Positions 10,131 to 23,101 of a stretch of DNA of 64,000 nt are shown here, piece after piece (position 1 is the stretch's first letter; each line of letters opens with the position of its first letter). Origin of the DNA: Triatoma infestans. Lineage: Eukaryota; Arthropoda; Insecta; Hemiptera; Reduviidae. The DNA lies in assembly GCA_011037195.1 (NCBI GenBank), contig JAAEAF010000248.1:62001-126000 (forward strand), written 5' to 3'. The translations under genes were made by a program, and so were the position numbers. The notes under the pieces were generated by a model. It was not told the DNA's origin, searched no databases, and saw only the letters and a program-made list of their open reading frames with translations.

Positions 10131-13100
10131 TGAGATTTTTCATGAACCATATGTTTATGAACAGCACAAATAGAAAAGAAAAATAGCTAAGAGTTCAAAT
10201 TCGATAGTCTATTTGAATATTACTGCCGATACGAACGTTTATCACTTTATTGCCTCCGAGAGGGAAGGAGATAAGCAATTTCTTCCGGAAACTCTGCGCC
10301 CACGATCATTGAATTGATACCCAACAATCACACAGTATAAACAAGTTCTGAAAAGGTAATTAATATGGCAACAACTACTTGGCAAAAATCCACAAAAGAC
10401 AAAACTTATCTTACTTGCACTGATACATTGTTATCTTTTACAGACGACTGCATACAATAGATCCAGGGGGAACAACTTTTACTATGGCGGGGATTCTTAG
10501 TGACACCTTATAGACAATGGACAGTTTTTCTTAATTTTGCTGTTGAGGATGTTGTGAGTTTAAGGTGAAGTTCTTCTCTTTTTTCCAGTTTCAAACTGTG
10601 GATCCCCGTTTGGAATTAAAACTGGAACATTCGTAGTAAACAGGGAAGCCAAATTTTGAAATATTTACTATTCACTTTGTCTCTATGTAGGCAAAAGAAT
10701 CTAGAAATAAAAATTATCATATAATTGTATTGAAATATAAAGTTTGCTTTAAACTCTTAAAAGACTCTCAGCCAGAATTACCTGTCTCTCATCTAACAGT
10801 AAAACGCTCAAATCTTCTAGGATAGATTTATTTTAATTAATCTTATTAATTGGTTCGAAACGATAAAATGAAAAATGAAACTTATTATTACTAATTCAGA
10901 AACTGATCAGACTGCAATAGACGAGCGTATCCCTTGGAACACCAAATCATAATGAAGTTCACAAATTAGTTTTAGCAATATTTCACTAGAAAAACAAATT
11001 AAAAAATAATTTGGAAGGCACATATATGTATGTATTTTATAGACAGAAATACACTATTCACTATAAGCAAATAACCTTTTAGCTAAATGTTGAACAAAAC
11101 TGTGGTTAAAGGAACCGCATACTTACAAGAAAGGGCACATTCCTAGAATGTCTTGAATTTCTAAACATAGCAGGCGATCTTCTAAGAAATCCCGTCGTAA
11201 CTTCTCTCTCGTAGTTATAGCATATATAACACGCGTATTATTTTCCATGGAATATCATGTGCTAATACCGCTATTGTCTATAATTTATCAATGAACTGGG
11301 AACAAGATAACCATCCTCATATGGGTGACAAATAAAGCGGATCCTGAGTTCTAGTCAACAATTATTTCAAACAGATCAATTCAGGGTAAAAGAGATATAA
11401 ACATTGATACGGTCAGTTCATTTATCATTTCATTAATCCAATTACCGTTTTTCTACTTGGTAATGAGCAAAAAGGAAAATTAACTTGTCAGAACTTTGCA
11501 ATTGTCCATATATAAACAACATCGATTGCTGCTAATTTGCCAAAGTTAATATTTATTTATTTTTTAGATTCAGCTGTATAAAACAAAATTGACAAAGTAA
11601 AACCATTTATTCAATTTTTCATAATGAATATAACCGGATAGCTTGGCAAAAATTAAAATTGACTGAACGTTCGACTTGAACCTGTTGTGTTCGGATATAA
11701 ATAGGTAGAAAATAGATATATTTTTTGATTTTCAACGTATTTTTATCCCAACTTTTCCTACGAATTTTTTTAAAGTATTATCTACTCCATAGTATCGATT
11801 TATAAGAAAGTATAACTCACAGAAACCAGAGCCAATATGCAAATCTCTGAAGCGCGCTTAGTCCATTTGTTGACAGGTTGGGATACTCCTTAATCAACTC
11901 GTGAGAAAAATCTGCGCTTTTATTGGACAATGTCTATTGTTCATTATCGGCACCACAGTTGCAGGCTCGTTTCCGGTTCGATTACTGTGAAACCAGTAGT
12001 TTACTTGTTGCTCATTACGAAATCAAACTTTGATGGAAAGCAATTTACATTCAGTTTGCGATCATAATATAATTTTTTTCATCTTTGATTAAGAAAATTG
12101 ATCTAAAGGCGGATAGGCTTCCAAGGAATCAGAATATGGTCTTAGGTAACCCGAAAGGTAAGGAATTAGGAACTTTCCCAGCCTGAAGAACCTAAGACAT
12201 CCTGTCGCCATGGTTATATGATTCACATATAAATTTCCTCTACATTCCCTCACAGACTCTCTTTGTTTGGGTGTTAAAACCAAAAAAAAATATGCCCTCA
12301 CTCTGCTCTTCAGTTATTCAAATACGATTATGCCAACAATATCAAAATTGTTTACAGCTACCACATTGTGAAAAGTTTGAAACTACTATTTTATTCATTA
12401 CAAAGAAAGAATTATTTCTGTCCATTATTTCCACAGATTTAATATTAATGGAATTTTACTAAAGTTGTTTAATTGCATTTTTTTTTAGAATCCGCTCTTC
12501 GTCTCAATTATTCAATGTAAATTACACTTGTATCAAATTGGGTAAAAAAAAAACTAAACTGCAAGGATGCCAATACCTTGTAAGAAAGATATACACAAAT
12601 TTTTTTATTGATAGACCAGACTTAAAAGTCAGTTTTGATTATTTCAAACACATCCGAAGAAAACTTTATTTTGCTTAAGTTTAGCTTTATACTTCCTTGT
12701 TAAAAAAATTTATGAGCATTGAGGAAGTTGCTGAAATAATTAAAAAAAAACCTCTAGCAGCAAGTACCATCCTTTATTACTATTATACAAAAAGATCGAT
12801 GTTTTATCCGGCACTTTCGCCCAATTTATACTCAACATATTATTACGTTCATGTACCCTCACATAACTTTCCATTGCTGTGTTTTCCAGCTTCCAATAAA
12901 CAAATTTTCTCTGTTTCTAAAAACAGAATTTTCACAGAATTAAATTCAATTTCCTTAGTAATGTATTCAAAATTGATCTCTATATATGCCAGTCTACTAA
13001 GATTAGAGCAAAATCATTGGGGCTATTTTTGAGAGTATTATGAAAAATTTAAGAAAAAAGAGAAAAAATATTAAATAAAACGGTACTTCTAATCAATTTT

Positions 13101-14925
13101 GGACACAACCTTGTGACCGGATTCTTAAACCGATACAAACTGAAATATAATATTAAACATTTTTATGAATTTCCTTATTGTAGTTATGGTGGACCAAATG
13201 CCAATCCACCCCCCACATTTATAAAAATTATTTTGTGCTTATTTTGGTGTTCGAAGATATTTTGTTTCCCCCCACTGTAAACTCTATTAAAAAAAGACTA
13301 GACGCTTGCAATATTTACTCTTGTACCAGTAAGAAAAAGTAATAAAAATTTAATGATATAATTATTTGTCTCCAAGTTCTTTGTCCTCTTGGAAAAATGT
13401 CTGCAGTCTACTGTGACTTGAAATAATACACCAATAATTGTGACATAATCACAGTATTATGTAGTTAATAACAGAACTCTTAGTATTCATGAGCAATAAG
13501 GAAAAATATAATCTTTTAGTTGCTTTTTGCTTGTTTTTTTTTCTCACGGTTTTTCCAGCAAAGAGAAATGAGTTTATGGTGGTAAAAAGACAGAATTTTA
13601 ATGTTACTTAAATATAAATAAAAAGAAAGAAACAGTAATAAAACGAATAATGAAAAATGAACGCAAAAAAGCGGCGGTTGGTTATCTCTGCTCCAACAAA
13701 AAGGATGTTTTCTCTCTTTAGCTAATATATTAAACAATAACAACGGTCTGGGATGGCAACACGACTGGCACCACTTAAAGGGAGAGGAAAGCCTGATGGA
13801 TCTACTTACAGCATAAAGAGAAGTAAGGCTGTACCATTGGCTGATATAAACATTTATGCCAAAAGAGAAAGAGAGAGAGGAAGCAAAGACTTCTCAAGTG
13901 GAGATGGTTTGTGTTCTTGGAGGGGTAGATGGGTGTTCAGTAATATTTCATAACCTGTTTCTATGCTGACGGCTATTCGAGGAGGTTAACAATCCTTTCC
14001 AACTGCAATACCCCTTTTTATATATTTCTAAACGCTCGTAAAATAAACCTCTCCCAATTTATAGAAGAAAAGAGATCTCTGTAAACGACCCGGACATTAT
14101 AACTTAAAGTAGCTAAAAATTAAATATCACTACTTGTCAACAACTTCTACAACAAATAACTTTTCATATCAGGCGTGTTGAAAGTGTAAATCTGTCTAAA
14201 TAAAAACACAAAAGTAGATAACAAGATCATGGAAAGCTGAGAGTATGTACAATACCCGAGTCTTATAAAAGTCCAATCAAACTATTTCTTTCCCACTATC
14301 ATGTTCATTTCTTTCGATGGATTATGAATTACACCATCAGAGAATTATCTAATGAATTAACTGGGGGAATGGTCGTCAAGACACTGCAGGGATGAGAGAA
14401 AAACAATCAAACATTTCACTTCTGATGTGGTGACCATTGTTTAATCTCTGACCATGGATTCGAGCGTAACAACCTTCTATCCGTATCTTTTTTCTTCTTC
14501 CTATGTTATTCCATCATGGACAAGTTGGAGATAATGGCCCTGGAAACTGCAGATAAATGATAAGATAATTGTCTACCAGGTCTTAATTGCTTACCTGAAA
14601 ACTCCAAGACACATTTGGAGGTCCCATTATGCTCGACACTCCAGAGAAGGAATTGCAGTCCTGGCTGAGGACTTTAAGTCCTTAAGCGATCTCTCCAACA
14701 ACAGATCCAAGTTTTGGAAGTATGACAAATGACTTTCTTTTTTTTAAAAGCTTGCCTTGTAATTTCTTGTACCAAACTTACGTCGTATAAGGCCCCGATA
14801 ACTAGATTAAGGATTAAGGATTCGTGACAGTGCAAGATTTCAAAGACTAAGAGATCGTGGAATTTTCCAATCTTGGTCTAATCTTATTCGTTAGGTTTTT
14901 ACTACAAATACTACAATAGCATAGA
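10131..14925. other. Long AT-rich stretch, nothing identified
   Basis: About 4.8 kb without a recognisable gene, element end or RNA. The longest open frames (for example 12697-13032 and 13753-13953) contain no motif I know. A purine-rich GAGAGA run lies near 13867. This is the longest part of the window without a detectable HINE copy and may be unique sequence. Confidence 0.4.
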
Positions 14926-14929
14926 CTCC

Positions 14930-15164
14930 AACTATTTTAGTCATCAGTCCTGAAACCGTAATTAAGTTGCCAAAATTCCCAGTTTGAAGAAAATTGGTTG
15001 AGCAGAAGTGCGACTTTACTGATAGGTTTTCAGTTTTTTTTGTGTGATTTTCTCCATAAAAATGGCGATAGTTTTAATTACTAATACAAATTGTAAGTGT
15101 GAAAAAAATTTGCCACTTCGCAGTTAGAGAAAGTCAAGTGAGTGTTTCATACCAGATTTTTAAA
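14930..15164 (+). repeat. HINE family 3' end
   Basis: Contains the last module (AGTTTGAAGAAAATTGGTTG, GTGCGACTTTACTGA, TTTTCTCCATAAAAATGG) and the tail (AGTTAGAGAAAGT, AGTGAGTGTTTCATACCAGAT). The 5' part is missing. The closest relative by eye is 33090-33310, sharing GACGGTTTTAA-type and CACTTCGCAGT-type variants. Confidence 0.8.
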
Positions 15165-15179
15165 TCAAGGCAGATTTAG

Positions 15180-15310
15180 ACTTGAGTATATAAAAGGCAG
15201 CAAGCGATCCTATATCTCTTTATGGTGGAGGCAGGCGAACCATACTCCTCCTTTCGATCAGCGTCTTCTATCATGCATGTCTTTTTTGCTTATATTGTAA
15301 TAAATGTTTC
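15180..15310 (+). promoter_or_regulatory. Possible TATA-type promoter with nearby poly(A) signal
   Basis: GTATATAAAAGGCAGC at about 15186 is a good TATA box, and AATAAA follows at about 15299, a spacing seen in the R region of LTRs. No TG...CA ends with duplicated target were found, so this is only a candidate LTR fragment or chance AT-rich match. Confidence 0.25.
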
Positions 15311-16147
15311 ATCTTTTTTCCAGCATGAGAGGATTTACATTTTTCTCAATACGATTACAACCACGATGTCCGTTATGGATATATAGTTTCATAAAGACAA
15401 ATACTATCCGCTAATATCCCTCCCCCCCCCACTCACTCTTTTGTATGAGTGTTGTGTGTGTTTTAGAATACTACCAGTAATTATCTAACATTTGTCTAAT
15501 TACTATCTGGTGAGCTGTTCTTTTTCACTCTAATTCATCATGATTACGCCCATTTGCCGGCTCTACAATTGTACATTATATCGTTTTTATTTACCCAATG
15601 ATATTTCGTTAGTTTTGCCGCTCTTCTTCATCAAATCTCAATAACCACTTATTAAAAATTAACCAAGTTATTACAAAAAACAGTAAATATTATCTAATGA
15701 TAAGTCATTATTAAGTGATATAATTTCTTTACTCTTACAAGGTTGAGTTTAATTTTATTTGTGTTTAATTTATAAACTTCGCCATATTAAATTTTTTGCT
15801 AGGATTAGCCAAAGTTTTGACTCGCTGAGGAATTAGTCTTTCATATGCCGGATTTTACTTTTGTTATAGTAGGTTTCCCCGGAGGTACTAAACGAAAGCG
15901 CCAGCAGCCAGTAGGGAACACTGGTATACGGGAACTCGGACTCACGCCATGGTTAAGCCCACATAATGATGGTTTGCTGTCACATACAAAGCGAGAGATA
16001 CCATAATAGATTCTTTTGGGGCCGAAATCTGGAAGCTCTTTTTCGTAATAATACTGGTTTCGTATGGTAAGAGGTGTTTGCGTGATTGTTAAACAAGGAA
16101 ACAATTACAGACAGACAATGATTCTAATAATCCTACTATTAGTTTTC
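15311..16147. other. Unassigned spacer
   Basis: Includes a C-rich run near 15421 and a less AT-rich patch at 15850-16100 with an 87-residue minus-strand open frame. The protein has no recognisable motif. Confidence 0.35.
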
Positions 16148-17164
16148 ACTTAATCCAAGTAAGAGGAAGTATTGTAATCGTGTCAAATTTTCGATATCGA
16201 GTTTTCACCGGAAATATCCGTTTTGAGGCCTTATGAGTCCAAAAAAAAGGTTTTTTGAAAATGGTCTTTGTGTGTATCTGTGTATGTTTGTAACCGCATA
16301 AGAAACATGGCAGAAAGTTCAAACTTGATATTCCGTTTGGGTATCGCCATGGGATCATTATCTGTCAAAATTCCACAATCGGAAATACCTCTTTACTAGT
16401 TGTTTTTTTTTTCACTTTTTTGTGATTTTCTCGAAAATGGCTCAAACAATCTTTTTTGAACTCGGTATATCAACTACATATGCAAAGATCTACAATTTTT
16501 ATTTGAAAGATTTCTCCAGGAAAATGCTGGAAGGAATGAAATACTTAATTAAGGAATTAATATACTTTCAGGGTAGGGATGGAATGATATTTCCTCTAAA
16601 GTACTATTTCAGCTTTATTACACAATTCTATCATCTAAATAATATTAATTAGAATTAAATATGTTGTTGAAATACCGAGTTTGAAGAAAATCGGTTGACC
16701 GGAAGTGCATTTTTACTAGAAAGTGTTTTTCAGTTTTCTTTTTTTCTTAAATGGCTGCAACGATTTTCTTTAAATTAACTATGTTACCTACTCATCTAAT
16801 AAGCTACAACTTTTATTTGATACATTTCTCCTGGTAAAGTCGTTTAAGAGAACTTTTGGGGGAAGGGGTGGGTTTTGTTTTCTTCTTTAGTGCTATCTTA
16901 GTGGATTAAGTACATTTACAATTCTACCAACTAATCAAAATTAATTAGAAATAAATAGATTGCCAAAATTTCGAATTTTCAAAAAAAAAAATTAGTTAAC
17001 CGGAAGTGCTTTTTTACTGAACAGTTTTTTTTAGTTTTTGCAATTTTCTCCATAAAAACATAGACGAACTTCATTAAATTTGGTATATACTAACTATATA
17101 ATTTGTTAATTATAATTTTGAAAACTGGAGTAAGAGAAAATTGTGTGAATGTTTCACACCAGAT
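16148..17164 (+). repeat. HINE family copy, complete with altered head
   Basis: The head reads ACTTAATCCAAGTAAGAGG, so the left arm is mutated, but the rest of the head is intact. Modules start near 16377, 16690 and 16998. The tail keeps GGAGTAAGAGAAAA and the hairpin GTGTGA...TCACAC with CCAGAT next to a T run. It lies head-to-tail with another copy at 17443. Confidence 0.9.
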
Positions 17165-17442
17165 TTTTTTTTTAATTTCATTTATTTGGCTCATCCTAAA
17201 ATTTCATCCAGAATTGTTTATGTTTTGGTTAAAATGTTAAATAGTTTAAATTAACGATTTGTGGATGGTGGAGATGCATCTTAAGTGAGTTCCAAGATGT
17301 AAATTCATAAATCAGAGTTTCAGCTTCAACCATAAATATTAATATTTTTTCAATAAAGATACATTACTTTTGCTACACTTTTTGATAGTTGTAGTATCAT
17401 TAGTACATTGCTAGCTGTTGCTTTTACTATTATTTCTCCTAG

Positions 17443-17845
17443 TAAAAGAATGTATTACGATCGTGTCAAATATTGGACATACTTAATATTTTTTTTTCTT
17501 TTAAACATTTTCCCGGGAAAATAGATTTTTCCCGGGAAGGGAGATCAGTAAGTTTTGAAATATTTTTCAAAAAAAAAAAAAAAATACTATAAAGTGGTTC
17601 GGAAGAATCTAAAACTTCAAAATTCAAATGTTGTGTTTATTGTATATTCGGGCACTCTCAATGTAATCAATGATCTCTATTAGCTGGGCTGGTAGGAGGT
17701 AAGTTCTCCCACCGCCACCACCACATTCGTCTTACGTGAGGACGAATAAGAAAGTATAACGTTTAGAGAAGATTTGTTCATTATATATTTAACTTCTGTA
17801 TTATCAGAAGTAAGAGAAAGTTGAATGAGTGTTCACACTATATTT
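17443..17845 (+). repeat. HINE family copy with a different core
   Basis: The head (CTCCTAGTAAAAGAATGTATTACGATCGTGTC is recognisable in pieces) and tail (AGTAAGAGAAAGTTGAATGA) are present. The central modules are replaced by about 300 bp of unrelated sequence containing a GC-rich ACCGCCACCACCAC patch. The two ends alone define the copy. Confidence 0.65.
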
Positions 17846-18319
17846 TTCTTTTTTATAACTATCTCACTTTTTACCTCCTATAAACTTTCAACTTCAAATA
17901 TGAATGGGACCGGCTATTCTGGCAAAGGATAATAACACTAGAAACGGTATTTTATCTCTAAATTAATCCGACCATTTATAATGAATACTTATACCTTGTA
18001 GACTGATTATGAAACCCCTTTCCTTCTTTAGTGTTCAACAACTAGAGATCCTAAAAATAAGTTGGAAAACTAATTAAATTGGATATTAGCTGAATTAATA
18101 GACAACATTGGTTGGAATTCATTAGCACAACTGAATGAATGTTAAATGGGCTCGGCTGAAGTGTTTAGTGTGCCCCCCCCCCCACGTAAACATTCCAAAA
18201 AGCTAACTTTTTTTCACACTCAAATAGCTGTGCAAACTATTAATCCTAACGATTTTCCTAGATAATTAATTTATTTCGTCAAAAGTTATTATATCTAGCA
18301 GAAAATTTTGCGTAACAAT
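17846..18319. other. Unassigned spacer with poly(C)
   Basis: AT-rich. A run of 11 C lies at 18173-18183, just upstream of the LINE remnant that follows. Nothing else is recognised. Confidence 0.35.
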
Positions 18320-19150
18320 AGATAGTGCCATTTTCTAACCTCACGTCTATCTCAGCTCAGATGGTCTGCCGCATGGTTGTGTGCTTTAGGCCGACTCTTT
18401 TTTTTAATATGCTTATAAATGACCTAACCAAAATCAAACTCAAAGCCAGCTGTGCACTATTTACTGATGATACTGCCTTCTTTATATTTTCCTTCAGAGT
18501 TGACACCATTGCCCCAATCATCTATCAATAGCTCTTGATGAAAGTTTTAAGTATTTAAAAAAAGAAAAAAGAAAAGGAGAATCAAGCCTAATAATACCAA
18601 AAAGGATGTGATCTTATTCATACGTAGAAGATCCAATGTCAGTCATTTTGTTGTAAAGTAAATTGGTGCCTCTCTGCTATGGAATTAAGAAATAAAATAC
18701 TTAGGTTTAATATTAAACTCGAAGCTAACATATGCAAAGCATGTAAATGAATATTTGTAATAGACCATTAGATGCTATGTGCAGTCTATTCTCATTGTAA
18801 AATAAAAATGCTAATTTTAACTTTCAAAACAAAAAAAAAATCAATATATTATCTTTATATTATTGCCCGATACTTCTGTACGCAGCCCCCTAATTGGTAT
18901 CACATTAGTTAATAAATTGTAGAGAGTCCAAAATAAATGTCTCCGATTAATCGGCTCATTTCCTAAATGGTCTCTCATAGACTATATTGTATGCCTGTAC
19001 TTGACGTTTTCAGCGTGTCTACTATAATCTATCTGTTACAAAAATTTGTCGCAACAAAACCTCTATCCTTATTTAGCCAACTTACTTAATTATAATATAA
19101 GTTCTTTTGTTTATTAAAAACTCCAAACATAAGAGATTTAAACATATTTT
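18320..19150 (+). pseudogene. Decayed jockey/CR1-type LINE RT fragment
   Basis: Fragmentary reverse-transcriptase reading in shifting frames: a PTLFFNMLINDL segment (usually SPTLF-x-IYINDLP), then LFTDDTAFF replacing the catalytic (F/Y)ADDTA box, then YLGLILNSKLTYAKHVN-type and YAAP-type thumb segments farther right. Spacing follows a jockey/CR1 RT from finger to thumb. Many stops and frameshifts separate the pieces, and the first catalytic Asp of the pair is preceded by T instead of A. No 5' endonuclease or 3' end can be placed. Frame 18325-18531 is the clearest part. Confidence 0.65.
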
Positions 19151-19530
19151 GTTACAGTTCTGTATCAACTTAAGTTTGTTTATTTTATTTTATATTTTCC
19201 TTCAACTTTAAGTCAGTCTTTTTTCCCCTGAATGCTGTAATAGATATTGGTGTATTGTATAGTTAAGTGTATGAGATGTGCCAACCTTGAAACCTCAGTT
19301 TTTTCTTTCATGTTCCAAAGTAAAAATCTGTGAAAAAAAATATAGAGGATACAATGTTGATGCAAAGTTTAAAGGAAATTGTTGTATATATTTTCAAAAA
19401 ACTCAGGAAAAACAAGAAGACTTCCAATTAATAGATTTTGGGTAAAAATTTCATCACTGTTCGTGATGATTGATGGTAAAAAGGATTTTACTGCCGCATT
19501 TTCGTTATTTAGACATTATGTTCAAATACC

Positions 19531-19566
<36 letters not shown>

Positions 19567-20020
19567 GATAAAACTCACTAAAAGCAACTTTTCTTTCTTT
19601 TTCATGTAATTTGGAACATAAAATTCGGTGAAATTCCAATTTTACAAACGGACACGATTGCAATCTTCTTCACTAGTAATAATAGATGTAAAATAAAATA
19701 GAGCTCCTTTTTTTTAGAAAAAACTAAAAAGTGGAAGACTGAAAATATATATTCATGTTTATAGCTATTCGTATAACAGTAAAAACTATGAGCTCTAATC
19801 TGACAACACCTCCTTATAGATTTCCCATTCCTTGCTCCATCTCCTTTCTCCTCACAGTGAGATGATTTCAGTGTTCCCACTACGTGCGTCGATTTCACCA
19901 AGTAGATCGCGGCAATAAATATTTTCAATGTTAAAAAAAGAAGAAAAAGATCCGTTTCTCTCACATTCTCTTCTTTACATTTCTCAATTTCTAGTCACTT
20001 TAAGATATATTTCCTTTATT
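19151..20020. other. Unassigned spacer with (CA)n
   Basis: A (CA)n microsatellite lies at about 19537-19562. Open frames on both strands are long (19379-19609 plus, 19964-19602 minus) but low in complexity and have no motif. Confidence 0.4.
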
Positions 20021-20928
20021 TTCCCTTCCTACTCCTAGGAGGAAGTATTGTAATCGTGTCAAATTTTCGATATCGAGTTTTTACCGGAAATATCCGTTTT
20101 GAAGTCCCTCAAGTCCAAAAAAGTTGGGTTTTTAAGTCTATGTGTATGTGGTGTGTGTCAGTATATGAACTGCATAGCTAAAAAACGAAAAATTGCTGAA
20201 AAGTTCAAACTTGATTTTCCGTTTGGGTATCACCATGGGGATCCGACAGTACGTTAACCGTCAAAACTCCTCAACCGAAAGTACCACTTTACTTAATCTT
20301 TTTATTCACTTTTTTTTTTGCAATTTTCTCGAAAATGGCTCCAACGATTTTCTTTAAACTTATTATATCAACTGCACTTACAAAGCTCTAAAATTTTTAT
20401 TTGAAACATTTCTCCGGGAAAATGCAATTAAGGGCACTTTTCGGTGGATAGGGGGGGAGGTTAGCTTGTCCTCTAGAGTAGTACTTCAGTTTATTACACA
20501 ATTCTATCATCTAAATAATATTAATTAGAATTAAATATGTTCTTGCAATACCGAGTTTGAAGAAAATCAGATGACCGGAAGTGCGTTTTTTACTGAAAAA
20601 TATTTTTTAATATTTCATTTAAGTGGGCTTTTGGGAGAGGGGGAGGATTATGTTTGTCACTAAAGTGCTATCTTAGTTGATTATACAATTCTACCATCTA
20701 GATAAAATTAATTAGAAATAAATAGATTGCCAGAATTCCGAGTTTGAAGAAAATTATTAAACCAGAATCCGATTTGTTTTAACTGAACAATTTTTTTCAG
20801 TTTTTGTGATTTTCTCCATAAAAACAACGACGAATTTCATTAAATTTGGTATACTAACTATAAAGTTTGTCAATTTCAATGTTGAAAACTGGAGTAAGAG
20901 ACTGTTGTGTGAGTGGTTCACATCAGAT
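20021..20928 (+). repeat. HINE family copy, near complete
   Basis: The head lacks the first few bases (TTCCTACTCCTAGGAGGAAGT) but keeps GTATTGTAATCGTGTC. The second module is shortened. The tail has GGAGTAAGAG and a hairpin GTGTGAGTGGTTCACATC with one altered pair, then CAGAT and a T run. The 3' edge abuts the RTE element. Confidence 0.9.
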
Positions 20929-21085
20929 TTTTTTTTTAAGGGGATAGTGCTTTGCGGACCAGAAATATCTATCCTCCTGCAGCCTTCTTCTCAGGGCACT
21001 GCTGGCTTCCAGGCAGAGTCCTCTTGTTACAGCAAAGTGAATTGTAGAGGCCCTTACTACTTAATAGTAGTAATCTACACTGGCA

Positions 21086-23092
21086 CTACAGTCCGAAATG
21101 GACCCGGGCCTCATCAACAATTTTTTTCCACTCATCTCTGTCCGTTGCCACTCTTCTCCATCTTCTTACACCCAATTCCGTGAGGTCTTCCTCGACATCG
21201 TCGATCCACCTCTTACGCGGCCTACCTTTCTTTCTTGCTCCTCCTGGATCCCATATAGGAGTCTTTTCGGAAGCCGCTCTTCCTCCATCCTCTCAACGTG
21301 CCCCAACCACCTCAAAGAGCCTGTTTTACACTGGCCACTATATTCTCATTTTTGTAGAGCTGGTACAATTCTACATTCGTTCTAGTGCGCCACTGTCCAT
21401 CCACCATCTTGGCGCCAAACAGCTTTCTCAGTACCTTGCGCTCCCAAACCCCTAATACATTCTCCGAAGTCTTGGTCAAGACCCAGGTCTCACACGCGTA
21501 TGTGACTACAGGCTTTATGACTGTCTGATACAGCATTATTTTGGCATCCCGTGACAACATCTTAAAGCGGAGCGCTTAGACAGTCAAATAAACATCTGTT
21601 GCCTGCCGCAATCCTAGATTTTATTTCATCTTCAATTTCATTTTTGTGTCACGACTCTCCCAAATATTTAAATGCATCAGTTCCCGGAAAGATGTGCCCC
21701 AACATATGTACATTTGCTGGATTTGTTGCTTGGTTCCTCGTAGTTTTCATGTACTTTGTCTTTTTTTCATTCATCGACAAACCAAGCTTCTTCGCTGAGC
21801 TCTCAAATTCTTGGAGCATACCAGCTAACGATCCTATTGTACGTCCAGTGAGCAAAACATCATCCGCATACGCAAGATGCTGGATCATTCTATTGAAGAT
21901 ATGTCCTCCGGGGTTGGTTCTAATACCTCTTACGGCGCACTCCAAGGCCAGGTTGCATACTGGGTGATACGGATTGACCTGCCTGAGACCGCAGTCTACT
22001 CTAAATTGTTCTGACAGGGAATTCTGAATCTTCACCCTACAGTTGATATCGTTCAGGCAAATCTTTACCAATCTATTTAGTTTTTCGGGTATTTCGAAGC
22101 TTCTCATAGCTGTTAGCATTTCTTTCCTGTCAATCGAATCATAGGCTTGCTGAAAATCTATAAACAAGTGGTGCAGGTCCACATTGAGCTCGTAAGTCTT
22201 TTCCAGCATTTGCATGACAGAGAAGATATGGTCAACTGTTGATCGGTTCTTCCTAAATCCGCACTGATAGTTACCAATTACTCTCTCTGCCCACTTTGAC
22301 AGCCTATTACTTATAGAGAGAAATTTGTAGACTGTAGGTAGCAATGCAATTCCCGTATAATTTTCGCAGTTAAGTTTGTCACCCTTCTTATGTATGGGAC
22401 ATAAGACCGCTGTCTTCCACTCTTTAGGTATTTTTTCCCGCATCCAGATATCATACATCAGGCTATGCAGCACTTCCGCTACCGGTTCCCCTCCATACTT
22501 AAGCATTTCTGCTGGTATCTCATCAATTCCAGGAGACCGGTTATTCCTGAGTGCCTGGATAATGTCTGGTTGGTATCTATCTCCTCCTTCTCCTAACTAT
22601 CACTTCCCCTCTCTCATTCGCCTCTGCCACTTCAGGATTTAACAATTCATTAAAGTACTGAGCCCATCTTGAGAGAATTTCCTTCCTACCTCCTATAACA
22701 TTACCGAACTTATCCTTACAAAAATTTACACGAGGTTTATATCCAGCACTTATGTCTTTGACTCCTTTATAAAATTTTCGGCTATCCTTTCTTTCAAATT
22801 GTTCTTGTACTATTTTCGTTTTTCTACATATTTCCTTTACTTTCTTTCTTTTATCTTTATAATAATCATAAGAGTTTCTGGTTCTTCTTCCCAAAAATTT
22901 TAACCTTGTCTCATTTCTCTCCTGCACGGCCGAGTCACATTCTTCATCATACCATTCGTTCCGTTCTCTTCGTTCTCTGTACCCAACTACTTCCTCTGCG
23001 GCAGACTTCAGAACGGATTTGATTTCACCCCATTTCTCGTTTATATCTAGGTCGGCTGATTCTGCCTGATAGCAAGTTATTTTCTCTCGCAA
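21086..23092 (-). pseudogene. RTE reverse transcriptase and C-terminus, broken
   Basis: The linker (23092-22577) leads into RT. The frame 22506-21649 has WKTAVLCPIHKKGDKLNCEN, GFRKNRSTVDHIF, HHLFIDFQQAYDSIDR (first catalytic Asp) and LAYADDVLLTGR (catalytic YADD). The usual GLRQGDPLSP reads GLRQVNPYHP, so the conserved glycine and aspartate are lost. Frame 21560-21312 continues with YACETWVLTK and GAKMVDGQWRTRTNVELYQL. Another frame shift leads to the last segment, which ends at a stop near 21086. The catalytic YADD survives but the chain is interrupted at least three times. Confidence 0.85.
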
Positions 23093-23101
23093 CTTTTCCC
23101 T

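Noticed and set aside
12697..13032. 111-residue open frame as a host gene
   Set aside because: AT-rich composition, no domain, no splice or promoter context; likely chance.
13753..13953. 66-residue basic frame as a small gene
   Set aside because: It contains a purine-rich repeat region and no recognised motif.
19537..19562. (CA)n and other microsatellites as biological signals
   Set aside because: Ordinary simple repeats; several are part of the HINE head.
20806..21183. 125-residue plus-strand open frame
   Set aside because: It spans the HINE tail and the 3' UTR of the RTE element; the frame is an artefact of the junction.
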